A stretch of 64,000 nt of DNA from Trichoplax sp. H2 (lineage: Eukaryota; Placozoa; Uniplacotomia; Trichoplacea), in contig NOWV01000131.1 in assembly GCA_003344405.1 (NCBI GenBank), positions 124,001 to 188,000 on the forward strand, written 5' to 3'. Of the stretch, positions 30,452 through 43,050 are shown piece by piece. The notes under the pieces were generated by a model. It did no database searches and was not told the origin of the DNA. It worked only from the letters and a program-made list of their open reading frames with translations. A program made the translations under genes and the position numbers. How positions within the stretch are numbered: the stretch's first letter is position 1; each line of letters starts with the position of its first letter.

Positions 30452-30862
30452 ACAGTATAGTACTGTACTGCACAGTACTTTCAGCCCATCGTACAGTACA
30501 GTACGTACAGTCACTACTGTACACTGTACACTGTAGCCAGGAATGCTTTGTCATACTGTAGTCATGGTACAGTGTCCAGTGTACAGTTTACAGTACTATC
30601 ACGTACTGTACATTGTAGCCATCAATGCTTTGTTTGTCATACAGTACAGTACTGTACTGTACAGTACACTGTACCGTACAGTGTACAGTACAGTTTACAG
30701 CACTATTACGTACAGTACTGTACAGTGTACAGTACTGTACGTACTGTACTGTACACCGTAGACATCAATGCGTTGTGTTTTACCATACTGTAGTTGTGGT
30801 ACAGTGTACAGTGTACAGTGTACAGTACGATGACCCTACTGTACTGTACACTGTACAGTACG
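30452..30862. repeat. GTAC-palindrome block with three tandem copies
   Basis: Dense CAGTACTGTA and ACAGTGTACAGT units. Within it, three degenerate copies of a longer unit start near 30532, 30614 and 30757. They share GTAG(C/A)CA-(T/G)(C/G)AATGC(T/G)TTGT, then CATACTGTAG or CATACAGTA, then GTACAGTGTACAGT. Copies are about 80-140 bases long because the palindromic filler varies. Confidence 0.75.
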
Positions 30863-31073
30863 TTTGCAGTTTGGTTGCCTGTGAAAGTTGAACTGCCATG
30901 CTCTTAATATTTCTTACTAAATCCTTCCGTCTTAAATTGAATCATAGACGTTGTTTATGAACTCTATGGACTGAATAACTTCGTAGGCTTTCTCGTTGAA
31001 TCATTATTTCCTAGGCTTAGTCGTTCGCATGTAGGCAGAATACATAAATATCAAATAATTATAGCGATGTGAT

Positions 31074-31099
31074 ACTGTACTGTACACTGTACAGTATAG
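31074..31099. repeat. Short GTAC-palindrome run
   Basis: A single stretch of TACTGTACTGTACACTGTAC type, isolated from the main block to its left. Confidence 0.6.
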
Positions 31100-31913
31100 C
31101 AGAGAGAATTGGTTGAATGGATAGCAGGAATCGAATCGATGTATAGGTATCAAACAGTATCTAATCGATAAGGGATTGGACTCAGTAAAGCGGACGATAT
31201 AATATAAAATAGGCAACAAACGATCGATCGATCAACGGACGGACTCAAAATGATTCGGTTCAAGTCCATGATTGGGTGCATAGAGCGACATTAGTTTTGA
31301 TTCCGATAACTACTCCACTATCCTATCTTGGACAATTAAGTGCGAAATTAATGTCATGCCCGCTACTACGCACACGCTACCACACAGTCCTACCGGATAG
31401 AGTCCAGTTCTCTGTGACGTAAGCACACGTGGTAACTGAAACGGAGCCATTCAGACCTGAGTACTATACGGAATACGCAACGATTGAATGCGAATACTAT
31501 TCTGTAGGGAGGAAATGGCTCACGAGAGACCTAACCCTGACATCTACCCTGAGGGAGTCAGACTGGCAGTTTTGGATGAAGCATTGCAGCCAGGCAAGCA
31601 GCTCGATTTAGGATCAGAAAGTTGAAAGTAAGCAATTATTGTTGAGGTTTATTCAAGCAATTGGACTACATTCAGTATATTAACAATGTCTATAGCTAGA
31701 TTGCCATAGTTAGATAGTCGTTCGCTAGCTTAAATATTAAAGTACGATCTGTAATATTGGAATACTGGTGATTGTCCTGGTTTTATTTCAGCTGTTGACC
31801 ATTTTGAGCTTGTACTGTATCATCATTTGTAGCTGTAGATAAACTCACTTGATTTATCATTTCACGTAAGTAGTTTACTCATTTGCTCAGCCATCCTGTC
31901 AAGCTCTACTGAC

Positions 31914-34900
31914 ATGAAATCCAAGAAAGCCGATCATCTTAAAAGAAAGGTAATGTTACATTTTATAGCCAATGTTGAGATAAATGGGTGGAACCATCAT
32001 TAGCTACAATTTAGCTTGGTTTAGCAGCTTGCTGTACTTTGAATTAGCAAACATTGCAAAATAGTGAATGTAGATTGGCACTTTGATTGGCCCAAAATTA
32101 TACCTTGTATGACGTTCTTATCATCATACAGGTGTAGCCATATAGGTAGAATGATTGCTACGTATTTTATAGAGGCATACATCAACTACATTATCGGTTA
32201 AAAAAAATTTCTTATTTCTGGCAATACACACGCATATACAGTATACTGTACAACACATACGAGGACGGGCATACGACTCGTGTCCAATTTTGGTTTCAAA
32301 TTGTACGGGACTATGCACGATACACTTCTCGTAGGCATAATAGGCAATAGATATACCTAGAACAGGTTATATTGAATTACTGATACAGCTTATTGGATAA
32401 TATATATATATATGTATATATTTTAATTGACCATATAGGAAAATGCTTCACAGTCCGATCATGCTGATACTGATGAAGGCAAAGTTGTCAAAAAGAAGAA
32501 AAAAAGTTTATATGCACCTCTGACTCGAGATGAATTATTTACCATCAAAGAAACTGAAAGTCTCTATCGATCTGGATTATTTCGTATGCAAATTGATGAA
32601 TTATTAAAAGAAGTTAAATTAAAGAAGAAAAGAAATAAAAAATTAGATCTTTTTCTTCATGCTTTACGTAACTGCTTAATCAATATACCCGATGACAATC
32701 AACAGGAACTTGAATTTGATAGTTTATCCTGCAAACCTGATGGCATTCAGATACCTCTTCATTTAAAAGATGTGCAGACTATCAAGGGCAAATTTATATT
32801 TAAAACCCCGACTGTCATTGCTGTTGTTGGCAGCTATATGATTGGTACCATTACCAAGCCAATAGTCAACGTGGATGTTACTGTAGAGATACCGCAGGTC
32901 TCAATCGCTATACTTATAATTAAAATTTAAAAATTGATTAGTGTACAAAATTAAATTTATTAACACAAGATATACTCGTAAAGTAATAATTTGTGTTTTG
33001 TGTATTTCAGGAATGTTTAAATTCTAGAGATCACATCAATGCTAGATATTATTACCGACGTGCACTTTACTTAGCACATTTGGCTTATCATTTAAATCAG
33101 AGTGATATCTGTCAAGAAGTCCAGTATTCAACAATGAATGGAGACCCACTTAAGCCAATCTTAGTTATAAAAGCAGCACCGGAACGATTTAATCGCTACT
33201 TTACCATTCGTTTATACCCTTGCATTAATCAGTCAGCGTTCAAATTAAGTCAATTAAAGCCAACTAAAGATAATATAAGATATGAATTTTATCCAACGAT
33301 AGAGAGTAAATTAAATGAAGAAACTCAACGGTTAGGCCCGCCAACACCTCATTACAATCATGGTATATTGGTAGATATGAGCTTCGGCCGCCACCTGAGG
33401 GAGATTTATCAAGCAACGCGACAAAGTCAATCTTTAATTGATGCCATTACCTTAATCAAGATATGGCTATACCAACGTGAATTTAATAAAGGGATAAACG
33501 GATTGAATGGATTTCTTGCTTCAATGTTTTTGATTTACTTATTAAAGAAAAAGAAACTCAACTTGCAAATGAGCTCTTATCAGATTTTAAGGATCTTCCT
33601 TATACAATTAGGTATCATAATACGATTGTACGATAAAATAAGATGGTATTAATTATTACACAGATAGAAATCAATAAGATTCGAAGAAAAATTTACATAC
33701 AAGCATTAACATTTTTTATCACCTGGATTTTTTTGTTGGAATAGCGTCATCCGACTGGTCTACCAATGGAATAACACTTGCGGAACAGGACAATTCCAAT
33801 ATTGTAATTTCAATATTCAGATTATGAGCTCCTTTGTATTTTTCAAATATCTATATAACAGTCCGCTCTAAATTTTTTATAGCCATCTACTGCAGAATTT
33901 TCTACAGTTTTTGAAGTGGTTTTTATCGACTCTTCTGGATACTTAAATTTAGCCGCCAACTTAACGAAAATTTCATACGATGAAGTTAGTAACAATTATA
34001 ATCCTGCAATAGTAATGCTCTTAATTATTACAGTTCGGTATTATAAAAGATTTATATTCATCTTTACAAATTGTACGCTCTTAAATTATTATATTCTGAT
34101 TTGTTACAGTTACGTCATGCAGCCTCCTCGTCACTGCGACATCTCGATAGCAGCTCTAGCGATGTTTTCTCTGACCTTTTCGTGAAAAAAGTACCATACT
34201 TTACAAAATATGATCACTATATTACGTAAGTCCTTGACAGCTGCTATCATTAAAAATGCATGTAAAAAAAGTATTCAAAATAAGCTATTATAAATTAAAT
34301 TGATGATATTTTTCGGATTAATGGTAATAAACATGATTTCTGTCTTTATTGGCTAACCATTGAATCTGTACGTTGAATTTAAACCAGGTTAAAACAGTTA
34401 CCACAAATAGAAAAAGCTAATATTGGACAAGAAGTGTTAGAGTATCTTATCAGTAGATGCAATCATTTACGACCAGTCATGCTACGCTGGTTAATGGTTA
34501 TCCTTCAAAAAGGTTTAAATAAAAGAGTTAAATTGATTTCTGTTATGCCTGAAGATATTTCAAAGGTAAAATTTCGAATTTTAAAATACTATCTAATATA
34601 TTTTATTCACTATGAAATGCTTTTTATTTGCTTATAGTGGCCAATTACTAAGATGCCGCCTGCAGAAAGTGAAACTGTAACCATCGGCTTATCACTTGAT
34701 ACAGAACAATATTCTTCCATTGTAGAAATGGGTCCATCGGCTGAAGACTCACAGGTAGATATGACTTATAGATTAAATTATATTTATTATTTCTATTATT
34801 TAGGTTCTTGATACCATTCGTTATACTATATAATAAACTTCGATTAGGCTGCGGAATTATTTAGAAAATTTTGGGGTGAGAAGTCAGAATTACGAAGGTT

Positions 34901-37606
34901 TAAAGACGGCGCTATTAAGGAAGCAGCTATTTGGCAATGCAAGAATATAGCAGAGAGAAGATTTATTTGCGAACGAATCGTAAAATATCTATTGCAGCTG
35001 TAAGTTACTACAGTAATTATAGGATCTACAAGGTATCCTGTATGTCCGCAACAAATCTTAACTTAAATTTATTTAATAATTAATCAGACATGGTAAAATT
35101 TCTCCAGAAAATGTTAACTATATTGCCGGCCAATTAGATCATACATTAGCGATAACATACGAGGACGAGAAATCTAAACTGCCTTTCTGTAATAATAACG
35201 CTACAGAAGATGCTATCTCAATTATAAAGTCTTTTAATGAGCTCTGCAAGCAGCTGCGTTTGTTGAAAGGTTTATCATTAAGTATCAATACAATTCAAGG
35301 AATCAGTCCTGTTTTTAGGCATACCGAAGTAAGTTAACTTTAAATCAAATTTTTGATGCTCTAGAATTTAGTACTCCAGTTGAGAACATCATTTTAATGC
35401 TACAATTGCTTAGTTTTATATTGTGATCATGCATTGGATGTAATATGCCATCATGAAATATTTTAGTTATTTCCATCAAAGCCAGCGAAACGTTTTAAAA
35501 GTCGCACCAGGCTTTCCGACGATGTACAATTTCGAAATGTTGCCAAAAATGTTTTACTACCAACTGCGAATAAGACATGTCCTGAATGGATTCCTGCTAA
35601 TGAAGGTTATTACTATGTCTGATTTGTATCATTTAGTATTCAGTAGTCATCAGGTTTATTTACAGCGATATTAATATATGTTCACAATTGTCTTACACTA
35701 GCTGTATGCAGCATGGAATTAAGTGGCGATTGGCCTCAAAATGCAGAAGCCGTACAACGAGTTAAATCTGCGCTTCACCTAGAAATTGCTAGATTACTAT
35801 CTCAGCATTACTCGTTGCTGGCGGTTGGTCAAACCAACTACATTGACGTTTTCAAAGTAAATACTAACTTTATGCGCTCTATTATGTGATCTATATTAAG
35901 TTAAGAATAAAATTTTACACTTTAATCGACTTTTGAATTATTTAACACTAGGATGGCTACGTATTTCGAGTGCGTGTTGCTTATCATAGAGAGCCAGGTT
36001 TAATACGATTAGTTGAAAATGAAGGAAATGAATTACTTGCTGCTGAATTAGAGAAAACTACCATCTTGCTACCTCAATTTGCTACCATGATAAACGGGTA
36101 TTTGTCCTAATTATTTTTGGCAAAGTAACGACTTCCTATGTACAAGGCAGTGCACTAAACTGACTCTCGTTTCAATATACTTTAGTGTGAATGAACAGTA
36201 TCATTCATACAGTACCACCGTTCGATTAGCCAAGAGATGGATTTCATCCCACCAACTTTGTGGCTATGTTACCGAAGAATGCATTGAAGTTATTGTGGCT
36301 TCTCTTTATCTAAATCCGGAAACCTACGATAAGCCTGGGTAGGATAACATAAATGCTTTCTGTAATATACATTTAAGAAAGGTAACTTTGGTAGTATCTT
36401 TTAACGTTGATAGGTCGGAGATTAATGGGCTGTTGAGGTTTCTTAAACTTATTTCTACTTTTGATTGGTTAAACTTCCCATTACTTGTTAACTTAAACGA
36501 AGAATTCAGTGGTGCGTTCAATAGTACAAAAGCTATGAACATTAATGCGTTAATGACATGACACAAAAAATATAGAATTACTATCTCTGATACCTTAGGC
36601 TCTGATATGGTAGAAATAGGAACGGACTTTAGAGAGAATAGATCTAAATTTCCAGCAATGTTCGTCGCCGTTCCGAAAAAGAAATTAAATCAACTTTTAA
36701 CTACTTCGAAACTTACAAATTCGATACTGCATAGGCTAACATTGTTAGCCAGCGAGTCCTATAATCTTCTGATTAAGCAATTGTCAACATGTGCATCGGA
36801 AAAGGTTGATTTTATGGTAAGCCATTGCTAAGACAGTAAATTATTTAACTGTAATTTTGTTGTTGGTATATGTTGCAATCGATTGGATGGAACGTATATA
36901 TCTCTGAAGCTTTTATTCTATTGGTAGAAAATATTTCGAACTCCAATGGAGGACTATGATGTGATTATTAATTTAAATCTAGAAAACGTTTGTCGATTCC
37001 ACGAAGGCATTGACAGTGTAGTCACTGAATGCCATAGCGATTTAAATAAGAAATATATGCCCGTCGTTAATTTCGATCCTGTTGAGTACTACCTTAAAGA
37101 ACTAGAGGTAAATATTGCCTAAATTTCAATATAGGTTATTGAGTAATAATCTACTATAATGAACTTTTAGGATGCCTTTGGAGATATTGCTTTATTCTTT
37201 TATAACAAGTATGGTGGCGACTTCATTGCTGTGGTCTGGAAGCCTGATGCATTCAAATTGCAATCATTTAAAGTACTGTTGATACTGTATTTTTGTAACC
37301 GAAATTTCATTATTCTAAAATTTAATTAACGTAAATGACGTTTATGAATTTTCAAGGTTAATGAAATGTATTATAAAAATATCAGGAAACAGGTACATTG
37401 TCATAGGATTTTACAAACTTTCTAAATATTTATTTATATCAAGTAGCAGGTGTTTGAAACTAAAAATATTTCTCTTCTAACAACTGGACTTATTGCCTTA
37501 ACAGGGGAGTTCAAAAAAGCTGCTGATGTGCCCAGATAAAGAAAGTATTCTACAAGACTTTCGATTATTGGGTGACAATCTTGTTTCTTCTATTGAATCC
37601 AAATAA
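31914..37606 (+). CDS. NOL6: Nucleolar protein 6 (NOL6/Nrap, Utp22 orthologue)
   Basis: Component of the small-subunit processome (UTP-C), needed for early pre-18S rRNA processing in the nucleolus. It has tandem degenerate nucleotidyltransferase/PAP-OAS1 folds. A short first exon (31914-31949, MKSKKADHLKRK) joins at phase 0 to 32439. Landmarks in family order are RMQIDELLKEVKLKKKRNKK, VVGSYMIGTITKPIVNVDV, YYRRALYLAHLAYHLNQSD and LIKIWLYQREFNKGINGLNG. They are followed by FIDSSGYLNLAANLT (33.9 kb), FWGEKSELRRFKDGAIKEA (34.9 kb), SGDWPQNAEAVQRVK (35.7 kb), FLKLISTFDWLNFPLLVNLN (36.45 kb) and FGDIALFFYNKYGGDFIAVV (37.2 kb). The end is PDKESILQDFRLLGDNL, also matching. The ATG is the first in frame after a TAG at 31836-31838. 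It is convergent with STAM. Confidence 0.95.
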
Positions 37607-38624
37607 TTACATCTCAACGTTGTAGCCATATTTAATATCAGTACGGTAATTATAGGTGATAGATAAATCATGCAATACTGATAATAATTCTGCAGATTAC
37701 TTTATTGGACAAAGAATTTCAGATCGTTAAAATTTCGGATATTTGAGTAAGGAATACCGTACCGCAACTGTGTAGGAACGTTTTTTGTAAGCATGCCCAA
37801 CAGTTGTAGTAGCGAATTGCATATCCGTTTACATTGTATCTTCATTTACACGTACATACAGACACCGATGCCAATGAGTTGAGGATAACTTGCTATACAT
37901 ATTATATGCGGTTAAAAAATTTCTCTTTAATAAATTATCCAGTTAGCTTCATAATACTTATTTGTTGTTACTGGAATATCTGCATACTCTGTAATCAATC
38001 AGCCGCGAAATATAAACCATCATGAGTTAATGCAAATAAAGAGTATGACCTTTTGTTGAAAATGTTTTTTTTTGTTAAGCTAGGTTAGTAAGTAATGGCC
38101 CTAGTATTATGCAACGTGCAATTCCAATCTACTGATACCAATTGAAAATCTATATGCTTGCTATCTTTAATAAGTACTAATCCAATACAGTATTGTTCTC
38201 CACGTTGGATCATTAAATATAATTACAATACCCGTACACAGATTAAATATTTGACATCTAGACCTAAGTAATAACACATGTATAATAAACAAGAATTTAT
38301 GATCCAGTCTTTTGTTAATTCTATGATTAATTAATTTTTATATATTGTAACGAATTATACAAATAAAAATAGCTGTACAGGTCTATTATGTTTTAAGTGA
38401 CATGCCATTCCTGTAAGCAACTAAAACGGGTCAATTTCAAACACTTTTCCTACCAACATATTACGAAGAAATAGTCAGGATATCACATAAAGCGACATAC
38501 CAACTCAAGAATATGACAACCGTTAGCTTTCAGTACAGTACATGATGTCACAAAAAATAAACATGGAAGTATGTTCCTAACGATTCGATATGTACTAATA
38601 AAGAATATCTTCCCAACGCTTATA
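37607..38624. other. Convergent intergenic region
   Basis: Tail-to-tail interval between NOL6 and STAM with no repeat cluster beyond one CAGTACAGTACATG near 38532. No supportable ORF. Confidence 0.55.
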
Positions 38625-41600
38625 TTACTGCATGAGATGTGGCTGGGTAAACGGTACATTCGAATTAAATTGATTTGCTGCTTGTGGATACATGTTATAT
38701 TGAGGTTGTGCGTTCATTTGAGGTAGTGGCTGTTGCTGGGTTGTGCCTCCTTGAGACGTAGAATATACCCCTTTTGGATCGATAGGTTGCTGTTGGTGAT
38801 AGTATTGTGATTGTTGCACTGGAAATTCATTAGACGTCCCAGATGACTGATTTCTACCGTAATGAATATGGTTTCGTATAAAAATGTTAAAAGCACTAAT
38901 ATCTTTTGCATTGACAAGAACTTGTATCTTTGCAGCAAAGCTAAACAGTATACTTACACTGGATTGTACATGTTCTAGAATAAAAAAATTGTATAAAAGT
39001 ATAAGTACTGAGAAAAGGAATTAAAAAGGAAAATTTGTTGCTTTTCTAAGTGTCGTATATACAGTACCTGTTGCGATTGAGTAGTTTGCGGCTGTTGATT
39101 CAATCCCTGCATCATTGGGTGCTGTATAATTTCCAATTTTACCCAAATCAAAAATATTTCAGTAATATAGATAGTAGTCTACTTTTGATTTAGAAGTTTC
39201 ACACCTATAATTAAAAATGACTTTGAAAATTTACCTGTTCCGGCGAAAAATTTTGTGGACCTGTAGGCTGTTGTTGGTAGCCAAGAGTATTAGGTTGCTG
39301 CGGAATCTACCAAGATACATATAGTATAATTATCCGTAAAGAATATGCTTGTAGGCCTTTTCTGTTATCGTAGAGGTTAGTGAATTTAAATACGCCAAAA
39401 ATAAGTTCAGTAAGGATAACATACCATATGCTGTTGCGGTACAGGCTGCTGAGGTACAGGTTGCTGAGGTACTTGTTGTTGAGGTACTTGTTGTTGAGGT
39501 ACTGGATTGTTGAGGTATGGATTGCTGAGGTAAAGGTTGCTGAGGTACAAGTTGCTGAGGTGAAGATTGTTGAGGTAGAGGTTGCTGGATTGGTGCCATC
39601 CTTTGATTATCTTGCAAACGGTTGGATTGGAAGTGCTGCTGTGACATCTCTGTAAATATAAATGTAAACATTGCATTAACGAAATGGAAATTTTTCTCAA
39701 ATTAAAATAAGGACAAGAGAAAAGTACCAGGTTGTAAGCCTGCTGCAGAATAAGCTGCGTAGATAGAACTATATCGTGGCCGCTCTTGCATCAATCTATT
39801 AATATGAAAAGTAATATCAAAATTTTTTAGTTATTCGAATAACATCGAAAAAGCAATAGTTCATTTAGGTCAAGTCTTACTTTTGATAAAGAGCAAGAGT
39901 TTCTTCAAATTGATTTTTTAAAGTATTTACTTCTTGATCTTTACTATTGGTAATAATAATATAAAAATAGTGTAAATATTTAATTGAAACAAAAATAAGT
40001 TACTGTACAAGGTATAAAGACTCACGTTTCCAGGCGCTCTAATTTGTTAGTCATTTGATACTTCATTCGATTACACGTATCTATAAAATGATATGATTGC
40101 GCTTGTATTAAGTAAAAATGAGTATTTACCTATCTAACGGAAACATTTTAAGTTAAATTCCTTCAACCTTCTAAGTCAATAAGTTCTTGAGTATCTGCAT
40201 TTACAGTTATATCAGCCTTTCCAAATATCTCAAGTGTGATATCTATTTTTTCCTAAAACGATTGCAGACATTAAAAATACGTTTTTGTGGGTGATAATTA
40301 CTTTTAACTATAAATAGAAAATAACTTCTGCAAATAAATGTGATCTCAGCTTATGATTTTATTTCATACTTCGTCAATTTGAACTTCTTTATATTCGTCC
40401 ATTGACGGTTCTATTAGTAAAATTCAATATATTGTACTTAAAGTAGTAATAATACTATATCACAATTTTAAATGTTGTCGCTAGATACAAACGTTTTGCC
40501 TCTCCAAGACCATTTTGTACTTCAGATTCCTCTACTACTTCCGTCTCTAATTCCTGATGTACCTCATACTTGGGTACTTAACACCACAGGCAAAAAGTTA
40601 GTATCGTAAAAGGATGTCATAAAATTATATGTTGTTATAGAGATGAGACCGAGTAAAATTGTTAATAAACCTGGTTCATTGAGATCGGAAGTAACAAAAT
40701 TTGACGGAAATAGTCCAGACCCATGTGGAGTCTCTCCCTTCCACCAGTTGGGGTCGCTATTATATCAACGTATGAAACAGAATTATTGCATGAAGTAACC
40801 TAATCTCATACATTCAAATTGCTAGTAATAGACTTCATTGTGCTATACTACCTATCATCAATGATAGAAATGATGTCACCAGCTTTAAAAGTTAACTCGT
40901 TATCTTCAGCGGCCTCGAAATCGTATAATGCAAGAACTTTACGTCGTTCAAGTTCCTATAATATAGATATACATCCAACCCATTAATTTCTTATGGCCAT
41001 TAGTAACATAGTAATGCACGCGCATTAGATCTATATTTGATACTGAAAAATAATACATGGGCTACAACTTACCTTCCTAAGTGACTTAGGAGAAGGTGGT
41101 TTAACTACAGGGTAAATACTTGATGTCGAAGTCTAATTTAGAATAGTTAAAATAGAAGTTAGGTAAGAAACTAAATGTCATATTATAAATTCATTTTACC
41201 TGAGAATAAGTTGCAGGAGTACTAGTATTAACCGTCGTAGAATGAGAAGAATGGGATGCACCAGTTTTATCTGCATCTCTTAAAGACATTTCAATTGCTG
41301 ATATAATCGATTGAAAGAATAGATATCTTTTAATGACAAATTAAATATATTTTACTAAGATGTAGAACTAAATATAGTTGAAATCTACTATCGCATGTAA
41401 CGTGGTGTCATTTGTACCTCTAGCAAGATCTTCGTCCTCTTGTAGTGCAACTCTATCGCTACTAGGTTGATTCTTATTTGATGTAGAAGTGAAGTTCGGC
41501 GATTCAGTAGGATTGGAAGAGGCTGCTCCCCCAGGTACAATTTCAGGTGTAAAAGCAGGAAACTCAACACCTTCATTCTTTAAGCTATTGTAAAGTGTTG

Positions 41601-43050
41601 GTATTAACCTATGATTGAAATAGATATTGAACATGGGTTAATCCAATCTACAAGTCGAAATCTATTACAAATACCGAACTAATGTAAATAGTATTCATGT
41701 TGATTTCAATGAGAAGCTGTTGGAAGAATTGTAACAGTAGTTTAAAACAATAATAAATCAAGGTTGTATTTCAATACTATATAGTGTACTGTACTGTGTA
41801 TGAAGTCCAATTATTTTTAAAAAGCGACCTATTATAAGTAGTATTTCCTTACGTCACTTTAGGATCATCTTTAAGCATATGAGCCCATTTCTGTAATAGT
41901 TCTTTCATCTTGTTGCCAACAGCAGCATTGGAATGCTATGAATTATATATAATTGATATCCGTGAATCATAGTTTAGCAATTTAATTGATTGTGTAAGTA
42001 TAAACAATATGATCATCAAATTATTTCAGGAGAAATTGGAAAGACTACTTGGGAAATGGTATACAGCAAATGAATTGTCATTGAGCATTGGATTTTTAGA
42101 AAGGTGTTCTATGCATTGTAGAAAAAGTAGGATATCATTTTACTTACTTTTTGTATGATATTTCGTATTTCCAATGACAATGGCCTAGTACAAATTTCCA
42201 AATGGAATATTTGGCCACAGTTGTTCATACAAGCATCAAGAAGCTAAATAAGCGGAAGAGGATTACATTATGACTTGTCTAGGTACAGGATTTTAATTTT
42301 AGGACATGGATTATCCTCCATGGCTATTACAAATGCAGTGATAATCAAGTTGATAGCGAATTAGTACTGTAAACTAGTGTACTCGCATATTACATTTTCG
42401 ATTGTGCATCTTGTCATGCAAACAATGTCAAGGTAATCTCTGTACGCGTATTTTATATCCATCAAGACTCTAGCACTGATGGTCACAATTATTAAGCAAG
42501 CAATTGATCTGTTTCTTTTACCGTTAATGCTTGTATAGCAACGTGAGGAATTTTATGATTAACTCTTTTCATGATCGATTTAAGGCATTCTTTTGGTCTA
42601 CCAATAAAAACAGGAACGATATCATTGGAAATATTGAACAAAGCTCATACTTGTTATCATCAGAGCAATTTGTACAACAACAATCATAAAAAAAAATCAA
42701 TTTCTTCTACGTTAACAGCCAGTTATTGCTTTTCGTTGATATTGGTTAGCATTAGTCTTACCCATTTGCAGTACGGCCAACACGATCACAAATTTCCATA
42801 ATCAGAGACCAATCTTCAGAAGTATTGGTTTCATTGGTAACCTTATCTATAAGAAAAGAATATCCAAAGCACAATATTAACATGAACAGGCAAGATTGAT
42901 TTTCTCTACAATCTACTGGTTACTATTGCAGAATTCCAATCCATTTCTTTTTATTAATACCACTCCATCGACAACTAAAATACACTTATTCTCCTATCTT
43001 GACTAACCTACGTCGGCATCGAACGTATTATTGGAAGAAAATAGAGGCAT
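38625..43050 (-). CDS. STAM: Signal transducing adaptor molecule (STAM), ESCRT-0 subunit
   Basis: Partner of HRS in ESCRT-0, which binds ubiquitinated cargo on early endosomes. The start exon encodes [14 protein letters not shown]. The VHS domain follows with [39 protein letters not shown] and [14 protein letters not shown], and after it [19 protein letters not shown]-type segment with EDEDLARA lies near 41,400. The SH3 exons have [20 protein letters not shown] and [20 protein letters not shown] (near 40,700-40,950). A coiled-coil/GAT region follows, and then a long Gln/Pro-rich C terminus ending FTQPHLMQ. In the Q/P-rich exon (about 39427-39655) the upstream exon enters in one frame and the downstream exon needs another; the change falls on a 16-base unit in a 15-base repeat (see findings). 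Either there is a sequence error or allele here, or the C terminus is truncated. Confidence 0.93.
39427..39590 (-). repeat. 15-base tandem repeat coding PQQ(P/Q)V in STAM
   Basis: About ten units of consensus CCTCAGCAACCTGTA on the minus strand (plus-strand form AGGTACAGGTTGCTG). All are 15 bases except 39497-39512, which is 16 and carries an extra base (C on the plus strand) compared with its neighbour. Confidence 0.85.

Larger units (their letters stand above)
30319..31913. promoter_or_regulatory. Head-to-head interval PSMD14/NOL6
   Basis: A 1.6 kb divergent upstream region containing a large GTAC-palindrome block (30452-30862) and a small one (31074-31099). Open frames at 30543-30891 are repeat-derived. 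The 60-codon frame at 31429-31611 (+) resembles no known protein and may be leader sequence of NOL6. Confidence 0.5.

Noticed and set aside
30543-30891. Three overlapping open frames of 72-88 codons
   Set aside because: Low-complexity repeat translations in all three frames; no protein similarity.
39380-39655. 91-codon plus-strand frame with repeated LLRYRLLRY
   Set aside because: Antisense shadow of the STAM Q/P-rich repeat.
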